Assembly: GCA_000727475.1 (NCBI GenBank)
Contig: KL647318.1
Location: 9,322-73,321, forward strand
Length of the DNA: 64,000 nucleotides
Reading direction: 5' to 3'
Source: Sarcocystis neurona
Lineage: Eukaryota; Apicomplexa; Conoidasida; Eucoccidiorida; Sarcocystidae
Shown here: positions 12,359 through 23,628 of the stretch, one piece after another
Position numbering within the stretch: position 1 is the stretch's first letter
Layout of the letters: the number at the start of each line of letters is the position of its first letter
Position numbers and translations under genes: made by a program
Notes under the pieces: generated by a model
Database searches by the model: none
What the model was told of the DNA's origin: nothing
The model's input: the letters and a program-made list of their open reading frames with translations, nothing else

Positions 12359-12839
12359 GCGGTCGTTTTGTGGTTGATAACGAGGCAATGATGCTTGCTA
12401 GACGTTGCCTGGACAAACCAGAAAAGAAGTAACACCTATGTATCGCGTGCAATATAATGATCTAGTACATACGCGCACGCTGGCACTGCGTCCGCTTTCT
12501 TCCTGAGAACTGCTTTGACAAAAACACTTAGTGCAACCGCACGCGGTCCTTCATCCGCGCCAAAATCTTGTGCTCGTAGTAACTCCAAATTTCCTCCATC
12601 CCGCGCTTCAGATGGCTGTGGTGCCCGCAGCATCACCATCTGACCCTCAGTCTTTTATTCTGAGAAACACAACCTTCTACTTCAAGCCGAGCCCGTGATC
12701 CACATATGCCAGGAGCTGCTGACAAAGTTCCACGTCCCAAGCTCACAAGGACGTTCCAGCATTCTTTGACGATGGGATCTATGCGTACTTGAACTAGTAA
12801 CCCACACGCGGTTGTTAGCCGAACAACCGCAGCTAGAGA
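12359..12839. other. No assignable gene
   Basis: Short frames on both strands without motifs; spacer between remnant 6 and remnant 7. Confidence 0.25.
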
Positions 12840-12939
12840 CTACTTCCTGCTCTGCTGATGATTTCGTCGATTTTCTGACAAAAATACAACCTTGCACAAG
12901 CGCGAGTTTAGTTGAGCTAAACGAATCGTGGAACTTTCG

Positions 12940-13860
12940 GTCACACCACGTCCTAGAGCAATGCCGGGACAGTCCGCCACGCTTCTAATGAAGCATTTTG
13001 TTGCGAAGCCTTGATACAGCTGTCCGTCCGCCCGGTGCCATTTGCTCGCAAGGAAGGGAAGGTGTCGCAGTTTCACCTCTGATTCTCTAGGCATAAAGAC
13101 AAGTACCGTCCCTGCGCTGCTTCTTCCCAGTAGTCTGTCCTTCTTTCTGGCCATCGTCTGTGAAACTGACGCAAAGGGTCTGCCAGAAAACTCTGCGACG
13201 TCAGATACACATCTGTAGGGCAGCCTGCACACCGGTGGGCCTCACCTACCACTTATGCCAAACACGTTTCTCGCAATGCTGAGAAATCGCGCCACCAGTG
13301 CCGGATTACGCCGCGACGTCGCCGCCCTCCCATTAGGGCCTACGGCTGGACTTCCTGCTTGACTTCTAGGCTCAACCTCGGCAAGCTCTACCGGCTTGCG
13401 CACGCATATGTAGCTGAGATTTCGATTCGCTGTGACACTAGCAGCTGGCTCATTTGCGGTGTTTTACTGATCCACTCATCCACGTCCCACGACTCGACCT
13501 GCAGACGCATGAAATATAAATACCCACACAAGTCGATCTCACCACCATTGTTCCTGAATCCACACAAACAGGCCCTTCAGTCTGAACGCCGTTCGGACTC
13601 CTGGTCCCGCTCTTCCTCATAAACCTACCGATCTGCCGAAGTCAACGGAGACAACGATGGCGGTCGAACAGCTGACGCCGATCTCACGCAGACGGTTTGG
13701 CAATTTCTCGCCTTTTCCGGTTGGACGTTCTACCCTCCTCGTATCCTTGAATCCACCCGAGAGTCAGGGACTATTGACTCGAAAATGGCAACCAGCCGGC
13801 TACGCGTGTCACTGTACTTCGTCCCATCTGCGTCGTTTCGGGGCAGGCATTTTGCACTGA
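12940..13860 (+). pseudogene. ROPK remnant 7 (copy 2 of the duplicated locus)
   Basis: Same architecture as remnant 5. The catalytic-loop-like LAHAYVAEISIRCDTSSWLI is in the frame at 13359-13622, and the helix-F-like stretch near 13680-13740. Copy-specific changes are single substitutions that repair none of the stops or frameshifts of copy 1. Both copies were therefore already broken when the core was last homogenised or duplicated. Confidence 0.42.
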
Positions 13861-14066
13861 CGCAACATCTCGTATCATTGCGACTTTGAAGTGCATTCAA
13901 TAGTGCTAGCTCAGCAACTCGGGTTCAGTGACTGAACGTTTGACCATGTGAAACGCTTGCGCCCGCGTATCGGTTGCTCACCCGTATTATGCAATATTGC
14001 ATCCCTTGGCGTGTATTATGAGGTGGACCCCGACAGCAGTTAACTTTCGCGCTTAATAACACCTCG
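13127..14066 (+). repeat. 940-bp duplicated core, copy 2
   Basis: Partner of 9651-10590, same length, no indels, about 17 differences counted by eye. Confidence 0.93.
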
Positions 14067-15096
14067 CCACTAGGTGGGATTCCAGCAAATCGTCGCTGCA
14101 ATCAGTTAAATCCCTGGTTCAGCTGACTGTCAGATCCGGTTGCGAAGCACCATGCTGGCTAATCCCGTGTGCCAAGCGTAGATGTCTTCTGCCTTGGGCT
14201 TGGGGAACAATTGTACCTCCGCCCACGTGACCACATAGTTCCAAATACCCAGTAGGCTACAATTGCCACATTACTGGAAATGAGCACAAACGTATCACTT
14301 GCTCATTTCTACCCCTCCGGGGCTTCGGAACTAGCCTAGTAGGCGCGGGATGTTCTTCCGACACAGGTGACTCTGAACTCACGTTTTAGGCAGGTCTTGG
14401 TTGAATCGGGTGAGCTATGGAAATATTTGGCGCCCGTTTCCTGGCCACGGTACTGAAGGAAGTCACTGTTGGACAGAAGTCACACAGCAGCGAAACACCA
14501 CTACCGGCAGGCTGCCGATGATCACAGCAACTTAGGCAAAGAGAGACGGATGTGGAACACGTAAAAACGATGCATCTTGGGGATGCACCTGCTCCACAAA
14601 TCCGTCATTCGTATTACGGGCCGGTGATAGCCTGCCAGCTGGAGGCACCTGTATTCGAGTATATCACTTTCCTGATTCTGGATTGTTGCGCTTTTCCGTT
14701 CCTGCCTTGCAAGGTCGACCAGCCCAAAGACCAACGCCCTCCCGCCTCCAGCAGGTAGTGCAAAATAGCATTGTTACAAACACGTTCTCGCGAAATCATT
14801 CATCCACGTTGGGGCCTATTATATAAGGCACCACAGCTTCTCATCTTACAGTGTTATCGCGTGCTTAGCTACTCCACGCGGCACACCACATACCAGTTGT
14901 GTGTTGGGTGGCTGCAACCATCGTGTGCACTAATCGTGGTTTGCTTTTGTGCACGCTTCTGTGCCGGCAGCGTAACTCTTTCAATGTGTGGCGATGGCCA
15001 CATAGTTCCCCGCGTTCAACAGACAGGATTCTACTTACCTCTAGCATACAAAGCAAAGCTGGGAAGCTTCCACACCACTTGCTTATCAGCCCTAAT
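14067..15096. other. Diverged flank of the duplication, then unassigned sequence
   Basis: Up to about 14560 this is the diverged right flank matching 10591-11130. The rest shows only short frames. The + frame at 14899-15195 runs into the tandem duplication below and reads plausibly protein-like at its end, but no family is recognised. Confidence 0.35.
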
Positions 15097-15296
15097 GTTT
15101 CCATGTGTCTCAGTGGAGAAAATCGTCGCCTGTGGGTCACAAATGCGTCTGTGACTAAAGTAGATGGAGGCTTGACGCTGGGAACGGCGAGGTAAAGTTT
15201 CCGTGTGTCTCAGTGGAGAAAATCGTCGCCTGTGGGTCACAAATGCGTCTCTGACTAAAGTAGATGGAGGCGTTGACGCTGGGAACGGCGAGGTAA
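15097..15296 (+). repeat. 100-bp tandem duplication
   Basis: Copies are 15097-15195 and 15197-15296. They differ by an a/g, a g/c and one inserted g. Each copy ends in 'ggcgaggtaa', a good eukaryotic splice-donor match, and each contains 'gtctcag', an acceptor-like trinucleotide with poor pyrimidine context. The frame WVTNASLTKVDGG is open through the unit. It could be a duplicated exon or simply a duplicated piece of decaying sequence. Confidence 0.92.
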
Positions 15297-16797
15297 TTTC
15301 ACCGGAGACCGCTGGAACACGCCTGTCTTCAAACTAGGCATTAAATTTTCGCCTGTGAGTGGTGTGGTACAGCCTATTTTTCGAATGCCGGAAAATTCAG
15401 AGGAACGGCCTTTTGACGGCCTTCTTGTCGTCTTGCAGCTCTAAAACAAACCGACCATCCGGCTTCCACGATGTCTCCAAATATGGCAGATAAAGTTGCT
15501 CACGACTCAACGCCACGAGCGCTGTCACCGAGCGTAGGAAATCAGGCACGGTGACATGCCTACATTACACTGTCAAAGTCAATGACGCAGACAGTAACAC
15601 CCGCGCTGCGCTGCTGCTTACAAAGGCGCAGCCACTTTAAGGCCGTACCTTCCCGCAACCATTCGATAGCAACTGCATTGGTACAGGATGACATTTGATC
15701 CCAATAACTCGTGTAAGATGAGTGAGATCCTCCACTCTGCTGCATCGCAGGAGCGGCGGTGACACATACGGAGGTGAGACTTCACACGTGTACGAAATTT
15801 CCGTCTTTCACTCACTGCACATACACCACTGAACATCACAGAGCGTGTGGGTGATGTTGCAGCAGCAAGAGCGGTTGCCGCTCGCCTTACAGTGTAACGC
15901 TCTAGGCTATCTCAGTCGCACTATGACGGCAAACACGTCCTGGACGATCTTTTTGTGTTTGTGGCGTTTACGCTCTGTTTTTCTTTCTGAAAACAGTAAA
16001 ATACGCGACCCTGGAGACGAGTGATCAAAACACAACTTGGCGTTCAACAAAGCAGCCGCGGCTTGAGGCTCGCACTTCCAACAGCATCGTCTCCACGTTC
16101 GCAGTTCACTGGACGAGATCTCACGCTAGTTGGCGCAACAGAAATGTCGTCCGTGCGTTCGTTCCCGATATGCTTCCGCACTTGCAGAGGAAACCTTCGC
16201 TTGATTCACGCCAGTACGCTGTAGAAAGGTTGCCAAGCACATTGCTGTAGACACACCCGATCACATTGACTTGATACGGCCGCTTTTCTCTGCTGCAGTA
16301 AGGACGTTGCGTTGTACCGCTCCTTACACATTAGTGGTGCTGGCGTCTTGCACACCTTCGTCGCCTCATACGATAGGTGGCTTGACATCTGCACCTTCGC
16401 TAAAACGGAGCTGTGAACTAAGGGTGGCCTAGGTTGCCCCAATATGTTCCTGTCGAGAAATAGTTAGCTGCCATCCAACCGCATGAAAGCTCTTTCCTGA
16501 CGTCCTTCTCACAAGTAGATATCATCGACCTTGACATTCTCTTCGCCGGTCTTCCAGTCGAGGCAGACGGTTGTACACGCTCAAGCAGCTGCGGTCGAGT
16601 ATTCTCCTGTTCAGCTTCCTTCTTTAATGCTACCGCGAGACACCACAACCCCTATGTGCATCTCGTAAGCACCTGTGGGCAATGGCATGTACGAGGCGAG
16701 TGCGTGCTCGTCAGCCAGGAGCTGTCGGTCCCTGGTTCGACTTTCTTGCCCGCCTGACTATGTACTTCTCTATTTCTGCTAGTGCTCCCGAGCCCAG
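15297..16797. other. About 1.5 kb without a recognised gene
   Basis: Frames up to about 78 codons, on both strands, with no domain. Two short related blocks ('gctgtcggtccctggttcga' near 16722 and a diverged version near 16800) suggest a degraded local duplication. Confidence 0.25.
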
Positions 16798-18560
16798 GTG
16801 CTGATCGCTCCTTGGTCGAATTTTGCCTCGAATTCTATATATTCTAGAAACAGCAACAATCACGTTGTTCCCGAGCACGTGTCAAATCATTCTACTGTGC
16901 GTGTTCGCAGAAAAATTCTAAACATTTTCGCCTCGACACACAGGAACGTACAAATACTTCATGCGTTCAAGTGCAGGAGCTCCCAGTTGCTATTCGCTCG
17001 TACGGTAGCCCTTGACGAAAATTGGTTGTCCTCCCACCTCTCCTTGTAGCGTGTCCCCGTCCACGCTGAGTATGCCTTGCATGCAACCCTTTCCCTTACA
17101 CTGGACAGAAAAAAAGCTCCCAGCGCCACTGGCGTCCCCAAACGAATGACCCCACGTTCTGTACTGTTAGTACAACAGGTTAGCTTAGCTGCCAAGCTAC
17201 TTAGCCGGCCTGCGGTGGAGCTAACCAGACTCGATTTAACCTTTCGACGAGGGCGACAATGTTTGCTGTGAATTTTGTGGCCATTGTTATCCGACAGGTT
17301 TCGGCAATTAAGGCCGCCACGCATGCATTTCCAGTATTCCAAAGCACCCCAGTAAAACGCTTCTTATAACCTTACCATGCAGAAGGAATAGCAAGCTAGA
17401 CCGCACTTGCAGAGGGCTTAGAAGTACGGAACCGGGCACCTGGTGCGAGCGGCACGCGCTAGACTGATTTCTATAAAAACAAACTCAGTTGCAGGTGCCT
17501 TTCCTGCAGAGTGAGCCAACAGGCGCATTATAGAGCTGCTTGTCATGTACCTAGATAAAGAACCAGGCACGATTCTAAATTACAGGAATCAAGCATAACG
17601 GTGCAACACATCGGCAGGCGTGGTACGCCAAAATCTCCGCGCCCTGGTTTTGGCAGTTCTTGCCTTGCTATCAAGCCGCGCACTTGAACTCCTCCAGAAT
17701 TCTTGAAGGATCTTCGCCACAGCATGCCCCCATCAGGAGTGCGCCTGATCCTTCCGATAGGCTGTTTTGAGTCCGTGACTTGTTACGTAGCACTGTAGTT
17801 GCACCCGATCCTTCTTGGGTGTGTCCCGTTCTGGCGTCTCCACCGTGCGGACGGGCTGTACCCTGCCGAAGACTCGCCTCACTAGAACTCAGCTTTTCAA
17901 TCCATTGCCCCTGTTGCATGACTTCCCCTACAATCACATCTTGCAGGTAGAACGGCGTAAGATAAGGTGCTATGGTCTCCAGGACACGTTCTGTCCTCTC
18001 TTTTCTCTACCAAGTACCTTCCTCGGGTGGAGTATAACACCTCGTTACGGCAGATATAAATATAGGAGGCGAGACTACCCCCGTCGAACGGTTTCCGCGT
18101 GCGCTAAGAGAGGTAAATACTGCGGTTTTGGAGACACGTATTCATACGAGCAACCTCGTTCTTCCTTCAATGTAAAATTGACCCTCTGGGGGGCTATTGG
18201 ATGCATCCCTTCCAGTATCAAGAAGAACACAAGTCAAAAATACCAAAATTTACCAGGAATAGGCGGAACATGCCAGGGCAAAGATAACCAGGGGTCTCAA
18301 TTTAAATCTAGAACATGAAGTTCTTGCAAATTTACGATGCCGCACAACGATGCCTTAAAATTATACGCATCCTCTCTGGTGCACCTGAGCGCTTGCACGT
18401 CACACCATCACTCTATTTGGACGCCACTAGTCATCACACCCTTGGAGGAACGGCCACGGGAGGTTACCCACGGGCGACGATCTTTGGGCACGAACACACC
18501 TGCGACAGGGGTTGTACACAAATACGATATTTTACGGTGGAGACTTCCTAAATTTGCTTT
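16798..18560 (+). pseudogene. ROPK remnant 8, weak
   Basis: The 167-codon frame at 17815-18318 has no stop and contains SFNVKLTLWGAIGCIPSSI. This could be a helix-F stretch ('F.AWTLG..IY.IWC'), following a YGRYKYRRRDY basic patch. The next frame, starting at 18315, reads KIIRILSGAPERLHVTPS, like the C-terminal 'aLi.gFL...P.RRLTP' motif, at correct spacing. N-lobe motifs were not identified in 16798-17800. Two motifs in order, both approximate. Confidence 0.27.
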
Positions 18561-19170
18561 CTATCCTCTCGACGTCTTTCCCCGGTCGCGTGTCATTCTT
18601 CTAACATTTCTCCGCATATTTGGACAAAGCGTGAGGTCGCAGCGCAACTCCGTGCTGCAGGACGGCGCTGGTAATCTCCAGTGCAATCCAAAGTGAGCCG
18701 CTCGTCACTGGCGAAGGTCCGGGACTTTTGGCACACAGGAAGTCTGCAACCGAGACAACCCGACAACTTCCACAGGTCTATTGAGGCCACACGCACATTC
18801 ACGCAGCATTCCGTACTTTTGTGTGCACCGGCACAAATGTTAGGATGTCAAGGCCTACAGTGCCGCTTGAGCGTGTGTGCTTCAGGACGAAAGTGTTACA
18901 AATAACAAATGGAAATATTCTTGAAGTGCGGTGGCTGGATATCCAGAGAAGAGTCGAGTGGTCAGTCTCTTTGACCAGTCTCTTGGACTCGCCAATTGGC
19001 TGTCCGCACTCGTGGCTCCGGACAAACGTTTTTGCACTTGTCCGTAATCCCTCAGTTTTCCCGCTTCTCGCTCGACCGGTGAGCTGTTTAGACTTAATTC
19101 TGCTTACTTTCAAAGCTGCAGCAAACACACAATGGTGACACTCTACGAGTGAGACATTTTGCCAAGGTTT
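18561..19170. other. No confident gene
   Basis: The frame at 18337-18696 (+) continues past remnant 8 with a hydrophobic SRVILLTFLRIFGQSV stretch that could be a second, extra C-terminal copy. The rest is unassigned; both strands have frames of about 105-126 codons overlapping at 18799-19179. Confidence 0.2.
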
Positions 19171-19189
19171 CACGGACAATCAAGGCTAC

Positions 19190-19670
19190 GTGCTGGCATT
19201 TTCTCGTGGGAATCAGACTAGAACACACTCTACCTGTGTCGCTAACGCCCTTCACTTTTTCAACTTCAACCCTCGTTGTTGCCTGCTGAAATTTTGCAGG
19301 CCCCGGCGGCTCGCATTCTACGTCGAGCTTCTGTCCTTATCCCTTCTCAACTACCGTGAAGCCTCTTCATCACACGTGTTACCTACCACGCGCACGACCG
19401 TATACCAGCAGTGCCTGTCTCATCTTCCCTCCTTCACACTCTTCCACATATCACCTCTTCTATTAAACGACAGAGCCATACCAGGTTTGGTGTCTCCTGG
19501 CAGTTCAGTCCTTTTGTCGGTACCACAGCTTCCATTTCTTTGCACATAAGATCTCTATCCGTTCCTCAATCTGTAGTCGGATGGCTACACACCATAATGT
19601 GCTTGGCGGTGTCGCATCGTCCGGTCGCCCGTCTGAGAAGAGCCGGGTGTTAATTTTGTGGTTTTCCTCG
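19190..19670 (+). pseudogene. ROPK remnant 9, C-terminal fragment, weak
   Basis: The frame at 19411-19653 ends in SVPQSVVGWLHTIM, then a basic HRPVARLRR tail. This resembles the C-lobe 'iPQpVRaLL..FL...R.RL' region. The preceding overlapping frame (19190-19549, 119 codons) is leucine/serine-rich and could hold the decayed helix E to F part. Single-motif call. Confidence 0.22.
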
Positions 19671-20481
19671 CCTCTGCCGTCCGCTGCGCGGCGACTGCCT
19701 ACGCGGGTGGCCGGTTGGGTAAACAGCTCACAATACGCATGCACTTCCGTCCGAAATACGGGAAAATGTCATTTCTGCCTCACTATAGCGTACAATAGTC
19801 AGAAAGTACAAGCTGTGAATCTGGCCACGTCAGCCCACGTCAAAGGGAGAGAGACGGACCTCCGCAAAGACAGTGAATATCCCACCATACTAAGTAGGGC
19901 GGCTAACTCAGCAAGAGGTTGTATCCGACTGTAACGCTTCGCCTTCAGATAACTTGTTACGCAGGAGGAAAGGACGTGGGATCATGCGGCACAAGCGAAA
20001 CAATCGAGGCACGAGTAGCAATGGGACTTTGTCACATGCAAATATTTTTGGCAAAAGTAGTACTCAGAGTTCACACTTCCCTCGTCGTGTTTCTGAACCT
20101 CGACGTCCTCCTCTGCAAGATGGGTCCCGGAAATTGTGACCCTACGTAGCCAAGTAACCACATCACGTCTTCTTTAGTTATACTTTATGCAGTGCGTGTA
20201 CACATGAGTTCTCCTTGCGATAAGCGGGGCACTGTACTGACGCCTTCTGTCTCGGGTGCACAACGCACTTTGGTTTCTCCTACTATCTTGGACGTTGAAA
20301 ATTTCAGGTGCCTCGCAGTTGGTTTGCTCTGGTGTCCTTTCCGTCACAGCATATTTCGCGGGCTACGTTCAGCAAATCGGGTGAACGGATTGGGTCAACG
20401 ACCCGACAATCTCTACCCTCTGCAGACGCGTTCCACTCCTTGTCATTCTTCGTGCCCACTTTTTCACAAACGTCTACACTA
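19671..20481. other. No assignable gene
   Basis: The frame at 20192-20482 (+) has a tryptophan/cysteine-containing stretch (VGLLWCPFRHSIFRG) that might be helix F of another remnant, but nothing on either side supports it. Confidence 0.18.
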
Positions 20482-20482
20482 G

Positions 20483-20501
20483 GTGTGTGTGTGTGTGTGT
20501 G
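20483..20501. repeat. (GT)n microsatellite
   Basis: Nine to ten uninterrupted GT units. Confidence 0.9.
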
Positions 20502-21273
20502 ACTTGTCTTCCAAGTCAGCATCATTCTCCAACTACGTTAGCATAAACGCCGCCCTACCATATCCCTTGACTTGCACGCCTATCTTGTTTTGTGACAACT
20601 GTGGACTCTCGCCTGCCATATGAACAGGAGTGATGAGACTCAGCTTTTCTGCTGCTGTGGGTTTTCCGTGCGGACAAGCAAATGCCCTTGAACAGTGCAC
20701 TCCAGCATCAGCTGCACCAGGTGCAGGAGCTCACGGGATAGCAGTAGGGTAGTGCTCGAACCTGTCGCGATTTCTGCAATCAAAGTAAAAGTGTGACAAA
20801 CTGGTCCTCAGTGTGTGAACAAACCACTTGTCGTCATTCCTGTTCGCCCTTCTTATCGAGACCACACGCTTCCTTGCTGCGCAGCGATATAATCTTTAAC
20901 TCCGAGTCTAAGCCAGTAGTCGTTCATCTCAACAGTAGAGAGTTACTGTGCCAAAACATAATGTTTAGCAGATAAACTGTCCATGTAGCAAAAAACCATT
21001 TTTCGCTCCTCAGTTTTCACACGCTAACAAACGTAACCTCTACGTGGTCACGGGGTTCATAAATGTCGTCCGCAAGCGTGGCTTTGTGCCAGCTCGATGG
21101 ACAGACGTGCACATGTTCCACTCTGTCCCCCAATTTCATCTAACGCAGCAATGTTAGTACTGGGGTTCGAGGCGACGTCAGCTTCACAGACACTGTGCCG
21201 GTTGGGGCGGATAACGTGCTCTGCATGGGCGTCAGGAGTGCACGCAACACCAAAGGGCCGCCCAAACCCTCCC
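20502..21273. other. No assignable gene
   Basis: Short frames only. Confidence 0.25.
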
Positions 21274-21460
21274 GTCATCTCACTCTTGACCTGCTGATGC
21301 CACATAGAGAGAATTCCAGAGTCTTTTGAGTTTATGGATCCGTCTTCACACGTTACTTCCTCAGAGTGAGTCATCTCACTCTTGAGCTGCTGATGCCACA
21401 TAGAGAGAATTCCAGAGTCTTTTGAGTTTATGGGTCCGTCTTCACACGTTACTTCCTCAG
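21274..21460. repeat. 96-bp tandem duplication
   Basis: Copies begin at 21274 and 21370 (period 96). About 91 bp are shared with two visible substitutions (gacctg/gagctg and atggatcc/atgggtcc). A 5-bp 'agtga' sits at the end of copy 1. No coding motif. Confidence 0.93.
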
Positions 21461-22300
21461 GGAACGGCAGCGTCTCAAGTGTGTAGACGCTACACAGTTA
21501 CAGATCTACAGTTACTGTATCGCAGTCCTGACGAAGCTTGTTTCACGACGTGGGGCGCACAAAACCCAACCGTTTGGGTTGGAGGGGGTGAACTTTTCCT
21601 CCCTTAAACCGGCTCGTGGAGAGCTTGTAACAGGACGCATTTCCTCAGAAGCAACCTCCCATCTCGAGGAAACGGTGACAAAGTGTTAGGCTCAGAGGCA
21701 CACGGCCGCAGTCTGCAACCCTGTTGTCGATTTCCCGCCCTTTATGTGGGCGGGACCCATGGAGGAACTCACACCAGATTACTGCGATGAAAATGACCTC
21801 TCAACCGAAGCGCTAGCGCGGTCGCGCTCAATGAATTGCCTTGCTGCCCGACAAAATCAGAACGTTCAGTCCCTGTACATTTCTGCGACGTTGCGCATCC
21901 CCAAAACAGTTGCAATGGGTAAGAATTAATGAAGTTGACAGTGTGCTACGACAAGTTTTTAGAAAGGAGTCTCGCAAAAAATGTCAGGATGCGTCCTTTC
22001 AAAAATCTCCGCACGGGTACGCCTTGTAGCTTGTACAAGCCAGCAGCAAAAGAGCCCCAGCGACCAGCTTGTCTGCAGACCTGCTCTCGATCTTTCACGC
22101 CCTCTTTCATCCCTATCTTACTAAGCGTCCGTTGTATGCACGTATACTGCTCCTAGACCTACGCAAAAGCACCAGCCCAATTTAGCTCTAATTCTCCTGA
22201 AGTTCGTCTCGAGGACGTATGCCTAGAGTTCACCAGGCAGAACGTTTCCTGTAGACGCTTGGGGGGAAAATCTAAAACAAATAATGAGGACGGCTTTCCA
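21461..22300. other. No assignable gene
   Basis: Frames of about 60-75 codons, none recognisable. Confidence 0.25.
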
Positions 22301-22304
22301 GACC

Positions 22305-22507
22305 GTCCTTCGTGTTTAAATATACGCCTAACCAACGGTATTCGCGGTATAGTCTCAAATCACTGGATGCTGGCGCTCTCGCTTCAGTCGTATCTGCCCC
22401 CTTCCAGGAGGTGCTTCATATTTGAATATTCCCTCAGTCAATGGTTTTTAGGGTATCGTGGCAAATCACTGGATGCCAAGGCTCTGGCGTCCGTCGCCCC
22501 TCCCCTC
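22305..22507. repeat. Degenerate 106/107-bp repeat, block A (two units)
   Basis: Units start at 22305 and 22411. Shared landmarks in each are 'ccttcgtatttgaatat' at the start, 'caaatcactggatgc' in the middle and 'gctctcgcgtcagtcg' before the end. The block is followed by a tail ('ctctcatcttca' to 'gcctgcggtcgaatcat') that recurs after block B. Confidence 0.85.
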
Positions 22508-22881
22508 CTCCTCTCATCTTCAACGCTGTCCTGGCAACTTGTTTTTGAATCCCAGCCTAACGACGGCCTGCGGTCGAATCATCAGCTGCCGAATGGGTTC
22601 CGTACTAGCAACTGTGGGGCTTGAGGTCTTCTGCTCAAGTCCGAAGACCCCTGCATTCATAAGCGCATGGTTAGTTTGACTAGATCTTCTATAAGCGACT
22701 ACCTTTGTGAGTACGGCTTCTACTGAAAAACGCAAGAGAATACGCCGAGTTCAGGAAGCACGTGTGTGCAGTCATTAGGTTTATCATCTTCCGACGTCGA
22801 GCAGAAGAGTTGCGGCCTGAAGTGGTGCTACCATACTCTTTGTGTCGTTGTCCGGTACCAAAGAGAAGGGCTTTTCAGGCG

Positions 22882-23200
22882 GTCCTTCGTATTTGAATAT
22901 CCGCTTGACCAATCGTGTTCGCGGTGCGGTGACACACCACCGGATGCCGGCGCTCTCGCGTCAGTCGTATCTGCCCCACTTCCAAGAGGTCCTTCGTATC
23001 TGAGTATTGGCCCAGTCAATGATTTTTACGTTATCGTGACAAATCACGGAATGCCGGCGCTCGCGCGTCAGTTGAATCTCCCCCCTTTCCCGGGGGTCCT
23101 TCGTATTTCTATATCCCCGCGATCAGTGATTTATGCGGTATCGCAACAAACTACTGGATGACGACGCTCTGGCGTCAGCTACGTCTCCCCCCGTTCTCTC
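22882..23200. repeat. Degenerate 107-bp repeat, block B (three units)
   Basis: Units start at 22882, 22989 and 23096, giving 107-bp periods. Units across A and B are about 70-80% identical by eye. The tail after the last unit (from 23194) matches the tail after block A, so the array plus tail was duplicated as a larger unit with different copy number. Confidence 0.87.
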
Positions 23201-23628
23201 ATCTTCAGCGTGTAAGCGACTTTTTCCTGAGTGCCGCCTTAGCGATGACCTGCGGTCGAGCCATTAGCTGCTAACCACTGAAAAGTGTTGCAGAGCACCA
23301 TTCCCAGCCAAGTCAGTGTCTTCCGAGGACTCGTGCCAAATTAAGTAAATATTCAGTTACCTCGACAGCAGCCCGCCACTCAACGGCATCTCGACATGAG
23401 GCGCCGCCGGGCTTCTTATATGACATCGTTTCCAACACATGCTTCAGCGGCCCGCCGGCGCGCCTGGTGTACCGGCTGACTAGATTTCTTAATCACTGAT
23501 GCAGCGTACGTGCACTTCTAGCCGGTACGTCTAGGAATCTGCGAAATAAGCACGGCACAGCGTGTACAACGGAAAGCTCAAGCTAAGCGTGATAGCATGC
23601 GTTCCATAGCGTTAGACAAGTCATCAGA
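23201..23628. other. Tail of repeat block B and unassigned sequence
   Basis: The first ~80 bp match the block A tail. The rest has no frame of note. Confidence 0.3.

Noticed and set aside
16677..16751. tRNA-like segment: GGGCAA and TTGCCC ends 75 nt apart with an internal GGTTCGA
   Set aside because: The T-stem does not pair (cctgg against ttctt) and no D-arm or anticodon stem can be drawn, so it is chance or a dead relic.
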